Below are positions 7,618 through 17,045 of a stretch of DNA of 64,000 nucleotides, one piece after another. The stretch's first letter is position 1. Each line of letters starts with the position of its first letter. The translations under genes and the position numbers were made by a program. Below the pieces are notes generated by a model, which saw nothing but the letters and a program-made list of their open reading frames with translations, made no database searches and was not told where the DNA came from. The stretch is from CAVSKL01 sp963728475 [NCBI: Candidatus Eiseniibacteriota bacterium] (GTDB lineage Bacteria; Eisenbacteria; RBG-16-71-46; JABDJR01): positions 558,001 to 622,000 of the forward strand of contig CAVSKL010000001.1 in NCBI GenBank assembly GCA_963728475.1, read 5' to 3'.

Positions 7618-10137
7618 CTACCTGACGACCAGGATCTTGGTGGTGGCGGCGGGCTCCGACCCCGCCTGGACCCGGATGAAGTAGAGGCCTTCGCCCACCG
7701 GCCGGCCGGAGCGGTCCCGGCCGTCCCAGCTCAGGGCGTGATCCCCGGCCGGGAACTCCTCGGGACCCAGCGACCGCACCAGCCGCCCGGCCACGTCGAA
7801 CACCTGCGCGCTGACCCGCGACGGGACGCCGTCCAGGTGGAAAAGGATCCGTCCCGCTCCCGCCGTCGGGTTGGGCGCGGCCCCCATCACCCGGAACCCC
7901 GGTCTCGCGTCGTCCACCTGCGCGATCGGCTCCTCGACGCTCGCAGGCTGGCTGCAGAGCCAGAGCAGGGTGAGCACCGGCCCGCTCGTGCAGGTCGGCG
8001 CGCTGCAGCTCCCCCACCAGTCCCCGAGCGCGTCCACCGCCGTTCCCGACGTGGTGTTTCGCACGCAGTAGCTCGTGTTGCTGTAGAACGAGTTGTAGCC
8101 GTGGTGCGCGCTGTTCCCCAGGTCCGGCGAGGCGCTGCTCCGGGCCAGCACCCCCACGCTGTTCGAGTAGAACTGGGACTCCCGCACCGTGGGCGCCACC
8201 CCGGCCCCGGTGCAGTACAGGCCGTCGGTGTTCCCGTGGGCCAGGTTGTCGCTCCCCGAGTCGGTGGTGTCGCCCAGGACCGCCGCCCCCCCGGTCACCT
8301 CGAACCCGTACTTGGACCCGGAGACGTTGTTCTTGACGAACGTCATCCCACCCGAGTGGATCCCGATGGCGGAGCCGAACACGAAGCCGCTCACCGAGTT
8401 ACCGCTTGCGGTGCCGGTCCCCGAGTCCAGGAGGCCGTAGATCCCCCGGACGCTGGAGAAACCTCCGTAAACGGAGTTCCCGATGAGGTTTACTCCGCTC
8501 CCGTCGTTGGTGAGCTGGATGCCGCTCCCGCCTCCCACGTCCACCGTGCAGGTGTCGACCTCGACCGACGAGCTGGAGTAGACGCCGACCACGAGGTCCA
8601 GGTTCTCGTTGTTGGAAAACGTGCAGTGGCGCACGATCCCCGCGTCTGCCTGATCGTACGCGGCTCCTGTCTCGGCGTACTTCACCGTCGCGTAGGCCAG
8701 GTTCATGGTGGACCCGTCCCCGGCGTAGAGGCCGTACCAGTCCCCTTCGCCTCTCGGCGACGCCCCCGAGTCGAAGGTGACACCGTCGCTCGAAGTCCCC
8801 GTCACGTCCAGGGTCCCGTCCACCACGAGTTCGGTCAGGGTGGTATCCGCCCCGCCGGCCTCGCTGTCTCCCGGCCCCGCCTTCACCGTGGTCGCCGCCC
8901 CCAGGGTGAGGGTCTTCCCGGAGGGCACCGTGAGATCGCCGGGGAAGTCCAGCGTGCCGCCCTCCTCGTAGTCCGCGTCCCGGACCAGCGTCCCGTACAT
9001 GCAGGCCACCGGGAAGGCCCCGACCTGTTCACTGTTCGGGTTGTCTGCGTTCTCCGGGTTCCCTCGGGAGTCGACGCGGAGCGTGAACCCTTTGTTCGAC
9101 GCGTCGCAGAAGAGCGGATCCTCAACATAGGAAGTTGCCGAAGCCGGGTAGTAGTTGGTCCCATCGTTAGCGTACGTGATGCAGTCTACGACTGAGGTTC
9201 CTCCGCCTGGCCTGTAGAACCCGCTCGTGTGGGCACGGGTTACAATGCAGTGCGTAACGGTTGGCGAGGTGTAATAGATTCCGTAGTCCGCGTTGTCGAC
9301 CGTGCACTTGGAAATCGTACCCGCGTCGGCAGTTTCAGAGATCCCCGCCCCAGCCCGCGTATCCGAGCATGTGACGAGACAACCCGTGACGTCGACATCG
9401 TCCGCTGCGCCGACGGCGATGCCGGCGCCACTAGAAGTTGCTGCCGAGAGGTTCACGTCCACCCCTGAAATGGCCCCGCTCCCACCATTTAGGAACACGC
9501 CAATCCCGTCCTCCATTTCGATGGTGCAGTCGCTGATCGTGCTGTTGCTGCAACCGTGAGCGTAGATTCCCCTTCCGCTCGCCAGCGTGAACCGGCAGTT
9601 GTTGATGGTCGCGCCGTCGAGGTAGCTCGCCGCGAGGCAGGTATCCACGATGCCCGTACCACCGGTCATCGAGAAGGTGCAGCCGTCGATCTCGTTTGCG
9701 GCTCCGTCGATGATGATCCCGGAGGTGGGGCCCCCGCTCGGGGAGACGATGAAGCAGTCGAAGAGCCCATTGTCGCCGGTGAGATGAGCGACTGCTCGGG
9801 TACCTCCTTTCAAAGTGAGTCCCGTCACGGTGGTGGTGGATGCCGACGTGATGTCCGCCGCGTAGCTCGCCGTGTCCGCGGCGTCCACCACGATCTCACC
9901 GCCACTGGAGTTGACTATCGGGACATCCTTGTCCAGGACGAACGGGTTGTAGACGCCGGAGGGACTGTAGGACACGGCAGTCACGACCACGCGGTCATAC
10001 CCGCTGGTCGACGAGTCCACGGCCGCCTGGATCTGCAGGTACGGGTCCGGTACGGTCCTGTCCACTGCCTGCGCTATACTGGTCCAGCTGGCGAGAGCCA
10101 GCAGGACGGGGGTGAGCAAGGCAATCTTGCCTCTCAT
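7618..10137 (-). CDS. Secreted right-handed beta-helix protein with FlgD-like C-terminal domain
   Basis: An 839-aa exported protein. Signal peptide 1-24; residues ~30-330 and ~440-700 form parallel beta-helix repeats (repeated G-x-x-V/I-x-x-C/N-x-F/I pattern); a DPLFCD element lies near 335; the last ~75 residues are a FlgD-type Ig-like domain (VFDVAGRLVRSL, then SWDGRDRSGRPVGEGLYFIR) that may act as a secretion or sorting tag. GGAGG precedes the ATG. It carries one copy of the 203-bp block also present in the gene at 12782. The ligand is unknown; such helices often bind or cleave polysaccharide, but no catalytic motif is visible. Confidence 0.85.
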   Translation of the reverse strand: MRGKIALLTPVLLALASWTSIAQAVDRTVPDPYLQIQAAVDSSTSGYDRVVVTAVSYSPSGVYNPFVLDKDVPIVNSSGGEIVVDAADTASYAADITSASTTTVTGLTLKGGTRAVAHLTGDNGLFDCFIVSPSGGPTSGIIIDGAANEIDGCTFSMTGGTGIVDTCLAASYLDGATINNCRFTLASGRGIYAHGCSNSTISDCTIEMEDGIGVFLNGGSGAISGVDVNLSAATSSGAGIAVGAADDVDVTGCLVTCSDTRAGAGISETADAGTISKCTVDNADYGIYYTSPTVTHCIVTRAHTSGFYRPGGGTSVVDCITYANDGTNYYPASATSYVEDPLFCDASNKGFTLRVDSRGNPENADNPNSEQVGAFPVACMYGTLVRDADYEEGGTLDFPGDLTVPSGKTLTLGAATTVKAGPGDSEAGGADTTLTELVVDGTLDVTGTSSDGVTFDSGASPRGEGDWYGLYAGDGSTMNLAYATVKYAETGAAYDQADAGIVRHCTFSNNENLDLVVGVYSSSSVEVDTCTVDVGGGSGIQLTNDGSGVNLIGNSVYGGFSSVRGIYGLLDSGTGTASGNSVSGFVFGSAIGIHSGGMTFVKNNVSGSKYGFEVTGGAAVLGDTTDSGSDNLAHGNTDGLYCTGAGVAPTVRESQFYSNSVGVLARSSASPDLGNSAHHGYNSFYSNTSYCVRNTTSGTAVDALGDWWGSCSAPTCTSGPVLTLLWLCSQPASVEEPIAQVDDARPGFRVMGAAPNPTAGAGRILFHLDGVPSRVSAQVFDVAGRLVRSLGPEEFPAGDHALSWDGRDRSGRPVGEGLYFIRVQAGSEPAATTKILVVR
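8811..9013. repeat. 203-bp near-identical block, copy 1
   Basis: Matches 12871-13073 in the same orientation at 198 of 203 positions; 142 consecutive bases (8870-9012 region) are identical. It encodes a segment from GAFPVACMYG to ELVVDGT. Outside the block the two genes are only distantly similar. Confidence 0.92.
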
Positions 10138-10239
10138 GTTTCGTCCTCCCGGGTGGGGGGGGGCAAGCGTCTGCCAAGATCACTCTGCCCCTCTCCCCCG
10201 ATTTTGTTGTCTGCTTCCTCTCAGCCGGAGCAGGGTCGG

Positions 10240-12681
10240 CTAGTTCCGGTTCCGCGCCCCGAGCTGTCTCCAGGAACCAGCTGCGGCTTGAGGGTCCAAG
10301 CCGCAACCCACTTCACTGAACGCCCCCATCACCTCCTTTCCTTGTATGGCCGGCGAACCTGCCGCGAGATGGTAATCACCGCTCGCAGGATCGCAGAAGA
10401 GCGGATCCGCGACGATCATCGAGTCCGCCCAGGCTCTCGGGCAGGTTCCATATCCGGATCCCAAGTCCCCCCCCGAGTTGTGCCAGACCAGATTCCGCCG
10501 CATCGTTGCCGTGGTGCCGCGATCCCAGCACGCGATGCCACATTGCTGGTTATCCGCGATGATGTTGTCTTGTACGATCATGCCCAACCGGGTTTGCCAG
10601 AGGAGAAGGCCACCACCCCCATAAAGCGTCAGGTGGTGACCATCGTTGTCCACGATCGTGTTGTGGGCGATCACCCCATCAGTCTGCAAGGCTGCGATGG
10701 CGGCGCCGGAACCCGTGTCCCCGAAGAAGCCCGTCCCGATTGTGCGGTTGCGGACGAACAGGTTTCCTAACACAGAGACTTGCGTTAGCGCGTGGTTGCC
10801 CCCCAGGTAAATGCCACCGCCGTGATCTCCCGCCACATTGTCCAGGAACTGGTTTCCCTCAATGACCGGATTTCCCTTTGTGGCCCAGTACCAGATCCCC
10901 GCGCCATCCGCATGGGCCTGATTGGAGTCGAAGACGTTGCTCCTGATCTCAGCGTTACAGTCACCGAGCGCCATCCCCCCCCCATCCAAGGGTGCGTAGT
11001 TTCGCGCGATCAAGTTCCCTTCCACGAGCGGGGCCGGCAGGACCCCATGTTCGGACGGACCTATCCCGATCCCACCCGCCTCGAAGCCCTGGTTGTCGAC
11101 AATCCAGTTACCTCTGATCGTCGGGGACGCACCTAAACAGTGGATCCCCCCTCCGTACTGGCGATGGTCTGTCTTGAAGCGGGAGCCGGTCCCACCCGTG
11201 ACCGTGAACCCCTCGAGCACCGCCTTCCGAGTCTCATAGTGGGTCATGACCACCACCGAGCTATCCCGCCGGCTTCCATCCAAAATGGTCGCCTCCGGCC
11301 CCTCTTCGCTCCGGATCGCGACGTCCTTCCCCAGGTAGTCGATGTCCTCAAAGTACCGTCCCGGCCCCACCAGGATCGCGTCTCCGGTCACCGCGCTGTC
11401 GATCGCCGCCTGGACCGTCGGAGCGTCTCCGCTCCCGTCCACGTTCACCGTCCAAGTCCTCCCCGGGCCCGCCACGTACACCGACGCCGGGTTCGAGAGC
11501 CCACCCAGGTTCCCCGACTCATCCACCGCCCGCACCGCAAAGTACGTTGCACCGCCGCCGGGGAGATCCGTCACCTCCATGCTCTGATGCGCCCCCGATG
11601 CAGCCGGGGCGACGGGCCAGGGCACCACCGTCGCCGAGTCCCAGGTCGCCTGGTCGGTGATGGGTCCCATCCGGTACCGGATCTGGTACGCGGTGGCCTT
11701 GCCCTCCATCCCGTCGTCGCCGGGGGCCGTCCAGGTCAGGGTCGCCCGGTAGGCCAGGGCTGAGGCGATCGCCGTGAGGTCCGTGATCGCCGCCGGGGGC
11801 GTGGTGTCTGGCGGCTGGGTGACCTCGAGGTCGTTCCCCATCGGGGCGGTCCAGCCGCCGTCATCCACACCACGGACCGCGTAGTGGTGGACGCTCAGGG
11901 GTACGAGGCCGGTGACCTCGAGCTGTTGCACACTCCCCGCCGGGAGCGGCTGGACCGGCACCGTCACCCGGGTGTCCGCGTACCACGTGCTGTCGGTGAT
12001 CGGGTTGGGCGAGGTCCGGATGTCGTAGATCACCACGGTCCCTCGCATCCCGTCGTCTCCCGGCGCCGTCCAGGTCAGGGTGACCGTCGAAGCGGTCAGC
12101 CCCGCCACCGCGAGATCGGTCACCGCCGCTGGGGGCTCCGGATCACCGGGCCGGGCCTGGACCTGGTCCGAGAACTCGGAAGCGTTACCGGCCGCGTCCA
12201 CTGCCCGGATGGCGAAGTAGTAGAGGTGGATTTGCGTCAGGCCGTCGATGCGGACGGAATCCGGCGTCCCCGCCGGCCCCCGCACCGGGAGGGTATCCAG
12301 GACCGCGGCGGTAGCCCAGCTCTCCGGCGCAGTGTCCAAGCTGGAGCAGAGATCGTAGTAGGCGGCCTCGCCCTTGTCCCCGTCGTCGCCCGTCGCCGAC
12401 CACCCAAGGGTGATGGACGTGTCGTCCACAGCCAGCACTCGGAGATCCTTGATCGCGCCGGGCGGGGTCACGTCGGGGCCGGGGCCGTGCTTCCCGCCCC
12501 CACAGCCAGCGGCGAGGAGCGTCAGCACGGGTATGATGAGAACTCCAGCACGCCGGAGAGTGCCCGAGGGTCCTCTCCGGTTCCCGATCCGACAGAGCCA
12601 AGCTATCAGTGCGGCGGCCGTCGGCCAGGGAGAGGGAAGGCCCCGGGGGATGGTCGGTCGCATGCGGCACGCCACAGGCAT
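10240..12681 (-). CDS. Putative lipoprotein: three fibronectin III domains plus beta-helix
   Basis: A large exported protein. A convincing lipobox (LTLLAAGC) is followed by three FN3 domains (each with a TWTAPGDDG or similar core, about residues 75-375), then a DGSGDAPTVQAAIDSA start and a right-handed beta-helix, closing with a DPLFCD...LAAGSPA cap. It has no FlgD tail. The start is uncertain: ATG at 12681 has a weak GAGG site but puts the lipobox Cys at residue 60; ATG at 12663 gives 54. A well-placed signal would begin near 12558, where the codon is CTC. Paralogue of 14571-16403. It lies 13 bp after the stop of 12782-14449. Confidence 0.8.
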   Translation of the reverse strand: MPVACRMRPTIPRGLPSPWPTAAALIAWLCRIGNRRGPSGTLRRAGVLIIPVLTLLAAGCGGGKHGPGPDVTPPGAIKDLRVLAVDDTSITLGWSATGDDGDKGEAAYYDLCSSLDTAPESWATAAVLDTLPVRGPAGTPDSVRIDGLTQIHLYYFAIRAVDAAGNASEFSDQVQARPGDPEPPAAVTDLAVAGLTASTVTLTWTAPGDDGMRGTVVIYDIRTSPNPITDSTWYADTRVTVPVQPLPAGSVQQLEVTGLVPLSVHHYAVRGVDDGGWTAPMGNDLEVTQPPDTTPPAAITDLTAIASALAYRATLTWTAPGDDGMEGKATAYQIRYRMGPITDQATWDSATVVPWPVAPAASGAHQSMEVTDLPGGGATYFAVRAVDESGNLGGLSNPASVYVAGPGRTWTVNVDGSGDAPTVQAAIDSAVTGDAILVGPGRYFEDIDYLGKDVAIRSEEGPEATILDGSRRDSSVVVMTHYETRKAVLEGFTVTGGTGSRFKTDHRQYGGGIHCLGASPTIRGNWIVDNQGFEAGGIGIGPSEHGVLPAPLVEGNLIARNYAPLDGGGMALGDCNAEIRSNVFDSNQAHADGAGIWYWATKGNPVIEGNQFLDNVAGDHGGGIYLGGNHALTQVSVLGNLFVRNRTIGTGFFGDTGSGAAIAALQTDGVIAHNTIVDNDGHHLTLYGGGGLLLWQTRLGMIVQDNIIADNQQCGIACWDRGTTATMRRNLVWHNSGGDLGSGYGTCPRAWADSMIVADPLFCDPASGDYHLAAGSPAIQGKEVMGAFSEVGCGLDPQAAAGSWRQLGARNRN

Positions 12682-12781
12682 ACGACTTGTACCTCGTTGA
12701 GCCACTTGGAACGGGGTAGGGGGCCGTCTTGGTGCCGGTCCAGAGGGTGTGGTCATCAGCCTCCCCACTCAAAGCAAGTGT

Positions 12782-14449
12782 CTACTCTCTCGATCTTGCC
12801 AACGCAAGGGGAATCTGGTGACAAGTCCGTGCCGGATCGATGAGGCGCTGAGTGAGTTGCTCTGGTCGCCGGGTCCCGTCCACGACGAGTTCGGTCAGGG
12901 TGGTATCCGCCCCGCCGTCCTGGCTATCCCCCGGCCCCGCCTTCACCGTGGTCGCCGCCCCCAGGGTGAGGGTCTTCCCGGAGGGCACCGTGAGATCGCC
13001 GGGGAAGTCCAGCGTGCCGCCCTCCTCGTAGTCCGCGTCCCGGACCAGCGTCCCGTACATGCAGGCCACCGGGTAGGCGCCGATCTCCTCGCCGCTGCCG
13101 TTGTTGTGCGGGTTCCCGTAGGAGTCGACCCGCAGGGTGAACGCGCCCCCCGAGGCGTCGCAGTAGAGCGGGTCCTCGGTCTTGTCCGTGGCGTCCGTCA
13201 CGCAGTCACCGTATGCGGTCGACCCGCTGCCATCGGCGATGCAGTAGGCCGCCATCACGTAGTCGAACCCCACGTTGCCGTAGTTGCTGGCGATGCAGTT
13301 CTGAACCGTGTTCTTGACCAAGCCATGGTTGCTGTCGTAGAAGCCCAGCTCGAATCCATCCACGGTCACGTTCTCGATCACCGCGCCGTCGTCGAAGACG
13401 TCAACCCCGGCGCCGTAGTGCGTCAGTCCACGGACCAAGACACCCTTCACCGTCGACACGTTCGGCCCACTCGACGTTGCAACCTGGATGCCGGTGTTGT
13501 ACGTGTCTGCTTCGTGAATGGTGACGACGGTATTGAATCCAGCTACCGACCCTGCCTCACAATCAATCCCGGTACCATAGTCCACATCGATGGTGCAATC
13601 GACCATCGTCAGGGTGGTAGCGTTACCTTGCCATCCGCTCTCGACCCCGATGCCATCGGGAAGAGTGATAGAGCAGTCGCTCATCGTCGGGCCCCCGTCG
13701 TCGAACGCGAAGCCGTTGCACGACGAGCTGGGGTTCGTCGGGCCCACGTCGCAGTTCTCAACGGTCACCGTCCCTTCCGCGAGCACCCCGTTGTTGAGCC
13801 CGGCCCCGGCCCCGGTGACCGAGCTGTGCTGGAGGTCCGGCGTACCGCCGGATTCCTGGAGGAAGAATCCGTCGGAGGGGCCATTGACGCTGTTCGTCTC
13901 GACCGTGCAGCTATCGACCAGGATCGGTCCCAGCGCTCTGATCCCGGCGTTAACGTGCTTCGTCATCGAGATCGTGCAGTGCTTGACGCTGCCGTCCCCC
14001 TCGATGTGGATCCCCGCGCTGCCGTAGGGCGGGATGGTGCTCGAAATGTCGCTGATGGTGCAGTCCCGAATGGTCCCGCTTCCCCTCACCACCACCACGG
14101 TGTCCGTGCCTCCGCGGATCGTGAACCCCTGGAGGATCGTGCTCGACGAGGCGCCGGGCGCGAAGGCCACCGCCGTGGCACGGAGGCTGCCCCCGTCGAT
14201 GATGGGGGTCTGGCCGCTCTTGGCCACGACCCGGACCCCCGACTTCACCGCGAAAGCGTCGGCGTAGGCGCTGTCGGGGTTCCCCTGCGAGGCGTCCGAC
14301 ACGAGGATCAGGTCGCCCGACGACGCAAGCGACATGGCGTAGGACACGTTCCTATATGGCGATGGAACCTGGTACGTGGTAGCATCCGCTACGAGGGCCG
14401 CCCCGCACAGGGCGGTAACGACCAAGAACAGAACGGCTATGGTTCTCAT
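12782..14449 (-). CDS. Secreted beta-helix protein, apparently truncated at the C-terminus
   Basis: A 555-aa protein with signal peptide (~1-23) and AAAGGAG before the ATG. The body is right-handed beta-helix with the EDPLYCD element near residue 430. From ~470 to ~525 it is almost identical to the protein at 7618-10137, then right after VVDGT it switches to ~28 unrelated residues and stops, where the paralogue continues for ~370 residues and a FlgD-like domain. The switch point coincides with the end of the 203-bp repeat, so the gene probably lost its 3' half by recombination or deletion. Whether it is still exported and useful is unknown. Confidence 0.8.
   Translation of the reverse strand: MRTIAVLFLVVTALCGAALVADATTYQVPSPYRNVSYAMSLASSGDLILVSDASQGNPDSAYADAFAVKSGVRVVAKSGQTPIIDGGSLRATAVAFAPGASSSTILQGFTIRGGTDTVVVVRGSGTIRDCTISDISSTIPPYGSAGIHIEGDGSVKHCTISMTKHVNAGIRALGPILVDSCTVETNSVNGPSDGFFLQESGGTPDLQHSSVTGAGAGLNNGVLAEGTVTVENCDVGPTNPSSSCNGFAFDDGGPTMSDCSITLPDGIGVESGWQGNATTLTMVDCTIDVDYGTGIDCEAGSVAGFNTVVTIHEADTYNTGIQVATSSGPNVSTVKGVLVRGLTHYGAGVDVFDDGAVIENVTVDGFELGFYDSNHGLVKNTVQNCIASNYGNVGFDYVMAAYCIADGSGSTAYGDCVTDATDKTEDPLYCDASGGAFTLRVDSYGNPHNNGSGEEIGAYPVACMYGTLVRDADYEEGGTLDFPGDLTVPSGKTLTLGAATTVKAGPGDSQDGGADTTLTELVVDGTRRPEQLTQRLIDPARTCHQIPLALARSRE
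12871..13073. repeat. 203-bp near-identical block, copy 2
   Basis: Second copy of the block at 8811-9013, offset 4060 bp, direct orientation, five mismatches. It lies at the 3' end of the beta-helix gene 12782-14449; similarity ends abruptly at 12871. Confidence 0.92.
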
Positions 14450-14570
14450 GGCCGGTCTCCTTTCTGGTTACGGGGGCCGGAGGCGGTCGAAGTTGCTTGC
14501 CTGCACGTCGCCGCCCCGGCCTCCTGCCTCTCTCCGGCCTACCCAACCCCGGCCGTGGGGGGCCAGGGGA

Positions 14571-16403
14571 TCACTGGGCCATGGCTGCCCTCCCCCGGAA
14601 ACTGATAACCCTCGCCGCAGTGGAGCAACCCGGCTCCGCCACCGCGCCGATCACGCCGGAGCCAGCGGTCAAGGCCGGCGAGTTGGCGGCCAGAGCGCCG
14701 GTGCTAGCTGCGGTGGTGTCGCAAAAGAGGGGATCGACGAAGAGATTGTCCGTTACGTCGATGTGCGTCGTCATGTCGCGATCCACGTCGGTCACCGCGT
14801 TGCCGTAGATGAGGTTGTGGACCACCTGGCAAGAGGCCCGGCGTTCGGCGACGAACCCGCCTTCGCCGTTTCCGTAGATGACGTTGGATTCGATTCGGGT
14901 GGCCGAGGAGCAGTACTGCACGACCATGCCGCCGCCGGGGAGATATCCCCTTGAGCTTCCGGCATGGTTGAAGGCGATCGTGTTGTTGTGGATATAGGCT
15001 TCGTTGTCGAGAAAGATACCTCCCCCCGAGCTGTCGAAGGCGCTGTCTTGACCCGATGCCACGTTGTCTAAGATGACGTTGTCCGAGATGTCCGTTAGGC
15101 TCGGGTCAAATAGGTCTGCAGCAAGGTACAACCCTCCCCCATGATCCGCGGCGTGGTTCTCCACGATTAGATTTCTCCGGATCACGACGTGCCCCACCGT
15201 GCCGAGCAGGTAGAGACCACCGCCGTCCCCAGTCCCCGTCGAGTTCCCCCGAATCACGTTGTCCTGGATGATGCAGGGACCTGCAATGTTGATTCCTCCG
15301 GAATTCCGTGAACAGTAGTTGCCTTCGATGATGTTCCCCTCCACGATCATGGGTTGGGATGCCCCACGTGATCCGATGTTGATAGCCCCTCCTCGTGAGT
15401 TCCCTCCTCTGGGATCATTTAGAGCCTGATTGTCGCGAATTACGTTGTTTCGTATTATGGGAGTCGAGTGGTAGCAACTAATGCCGCCACCAGCTTTGGT
15501 GGTGGTGTCCCCTAGAGGCGTCCACCCCCTCCCTCCCGTGATCGTAAACCCCTCAATGATGGTGTCATTGGTTTCCCCCGACTCGCAGTTGACAACGGTC
15601 GAGTCCTCCCGGCTGCCATCCAGCACCGTCACCTCCGGCCCCTTCTCCCCCAGGAGGTGAATCGCCTTCCCCCGAAGGTTGATGTTCTCGTAGTAGGTCC
15701 CCGGCGCCACCAGCACCACGTCGCCGTCCTCCGAGCTGTCGATCCCCGCCTGCACCGTCGGCGCATCCCCGGAACCGTCGGCTTGAATGCGCCAAGTCCT
15801 GGATGCGTTCCCCACCAGCGGCACGCTGCCGCACGCAAGTTCCCCCAGGCTCACGACGCCCCGGGCGGCGCCGCGCCCTTCCGGCGCGTACTCCACCAGA
15901 ATCTTCAGAGAGTCCCCGGGCGCGAGGGAAACCGGTCCGCCGCCGCTCAGGATCACGAACGGGCCTCCTTCCGCGCGTGCCCCGGAGGTGAAACCATTAC
16001 TGCCCACGTCCTTGACGGTGATGGCGCGCACCGCCCGCGCCCCAAGCTCGACCCTCCCGAAGTCCAGCGTGTCCGGCGTGACCCGGCAAAGCGCGCTCCC
16101 CGGCTTGGTCGCTCCCCGTCCACAGGATGAAGCGCCCAGAACGAGGAATATCCCTACGCCAAATAGGTTGAGAAGTCGCGCTACCGGAACCTGCGCCGGG
16201 GATGCGCCGGGGGCGCCTGCCCGCCGAGCGCGCGACTCCTCGGAGAATCGGGGGGCCCCACTCCCTGAAGCGCCGGAAGGGGGCCGGCGGAGGCGTCGCT
16301 CCGCGCCAGGACTGCAAGAGCGGCGGTGGGACCCCGGCCCGCGCCGCAGGCGCTCAGGGCCGCACCGCTCCCCGAGAGCGGCTCCGACCATGCCCGCCGG
16401 CAT
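14571..16403 (-). CDS. Putative lipoprotein with Ig-like domain and beta-helix
   Basis: The reliable part starts near 16184: a hydrophobic segment ending LGASSCG (lipobox), an ASPM/HYDIN-like Ig domain (DTLDFGRVELGARAVRAI), then DGSGDAPTVQAGIDSS and a right-handed beta-helix with a DPLFCD end cap. It is a paralogue of the 10240 protein, sharing the DGSREDSTVV and GFTITGGRG turns. The start is unresolved: in-frame ATGs at 16391 and 16403 leave over 80 residues before the lipobox, and ATG 16520 has a better ribosome site (GAAGG) but an even longer extension with non-coding-like codons. It is the first gene of the five-gene secreted cluster behind the promoter at 16640-16668. Confidence 0.75.
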   Translation of the reverse strand: MPAGMVGAALGERCGPERLRRGPGSHRRSCSPGAERRLRRPPSGASGSGAPRFSEESRARRAGAPGASPAQVPVARLLNLFGVGIFLVLGASSCGRGATKPGSALCRVTPDTLDFGRVELGARAVRAITVKDVGSNGFTSGARAEGGPFVILSGGGPVSLAPGDSLKILVEYAPEGRGAARGVVSLGELACGSVPLVGNASRTWRIQADGSGDAPTVQAGIDSSEDGDVVLVAPGTYYENINLRGKAIHLLGEKGPEVTVLDGSREDSTVVNCESGETNDTIIEGFTITGGRGWTPLGDTTTKAGGGISCYHSTPIIRNNVIRDNQALNDPRGGNSRGGAINIGSRGASQPMIVEGNIIEGNYCSRNSGGINIAGPCIIQDNVIRGNSTGTGDGGGLYLLGTVGHVVIRRNLIVENHAADHGGGLYLAADLFDPSLTDISDNVILDNVASGQDSAFDSSGGGIFLDNEAYIHNNTIAFNHAGSSRGYLPGGGMVVQYCSSATRIESNVIYGNGEGGFVAERRASCQVVHNLIYGNAVTDVDRDMTTHIDVTDNLFVDPLFCDTTAASTGALAANSPALTAGSGVIGAVAEPGCSTAARVISFRGRAAMAQ

Positions 16404-17045
16404 GCGGGAGACCGGCCGTAAGATCTGTCCCAGCTTGCAACAAGATGCGGCGGCGGTGACGAGCCAGGGAGGGGGAAAGCCCGTTCGTCCGCTCCGTCGC
16501 ACGCGGGAAAAGGAACGCATGCGACCTTCTTTCCCGAGTGTGCCAACCGACGGCGGCCGCGGCGAGGGGGTCTCCAAGTTGAGGGAGGGCTCAGATGTGG
16601 GGTGAGTTCGCCCCCCGGCAGCGCAACGTAACGCCCTCACTTATAGTCCCGCGGGCGACCTGGTTCAAGGGTTTTCCTCTGACAATTCGGAAACACGCCG
16701 AGGGGATCGGCACACCGCGCGCGGCAGGTGCCTTCCAAGCTTGGCGCACCCGCGTCGAACCTGCCCCGTCTGCGAGGCTCCTTGCCTCGTCTTTCGGCAT
16801 CCCTTCGGCGCCACGCGGCGAGAGACTTGCATGTCGCCGCCCCAACGACGCGGTCCCTGACGGGGCGCACGCGACGTTGCGCGGTTCGCGGGATCTCGGT
16901 TGCATTGAGACTCTAGCTGGCTCGCCTTCAGCCGACCCCAGGTCGTCCCCTCCACCGGCGTGCTCCTGGACCAACCTCCGGAACAGCCCCGATCGGCGGA
17001 CGCGCGTTGATCCGGCCCGCTCCCGGGGGGAGTAAGGCCCCGGCC
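16404..17045. other. Leader and gene-free region upstream of the beta-helix cluster
   Basis: About 640 bp with no supportable gene. 16404-16633 would be the 5' leader of the beta-helix transcript; 16640-16668 holds its promoter; 16669-17045 separates it from the ubiD stop. Open frames here have random composition. Short hairpins occur (for example CGAGG/CCTCG near 16775), but nothing recognisable. Confidence 0.5.
16640..16668 (-). promoter_or_regulatory. Sigma70-like promoter of the beta-helix gene cluster
   Basis: On the minus strand TTGAAC (16663-16668) and TATAAG (16640-16645) are spaced by exactly 17 bp. A start near 16633 gives a long untranslated leader before the gene ending at 14571 and could drive all five secreted-protein genes. 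Confidence 0.65.

Noticed and set aside
16595-17035. Possible 146-aa protein upstream of ubiD
   Set aside because: Composition is random, it has no ribosome site, and it overlaps the promoter and leader of the beta-helix cluster.
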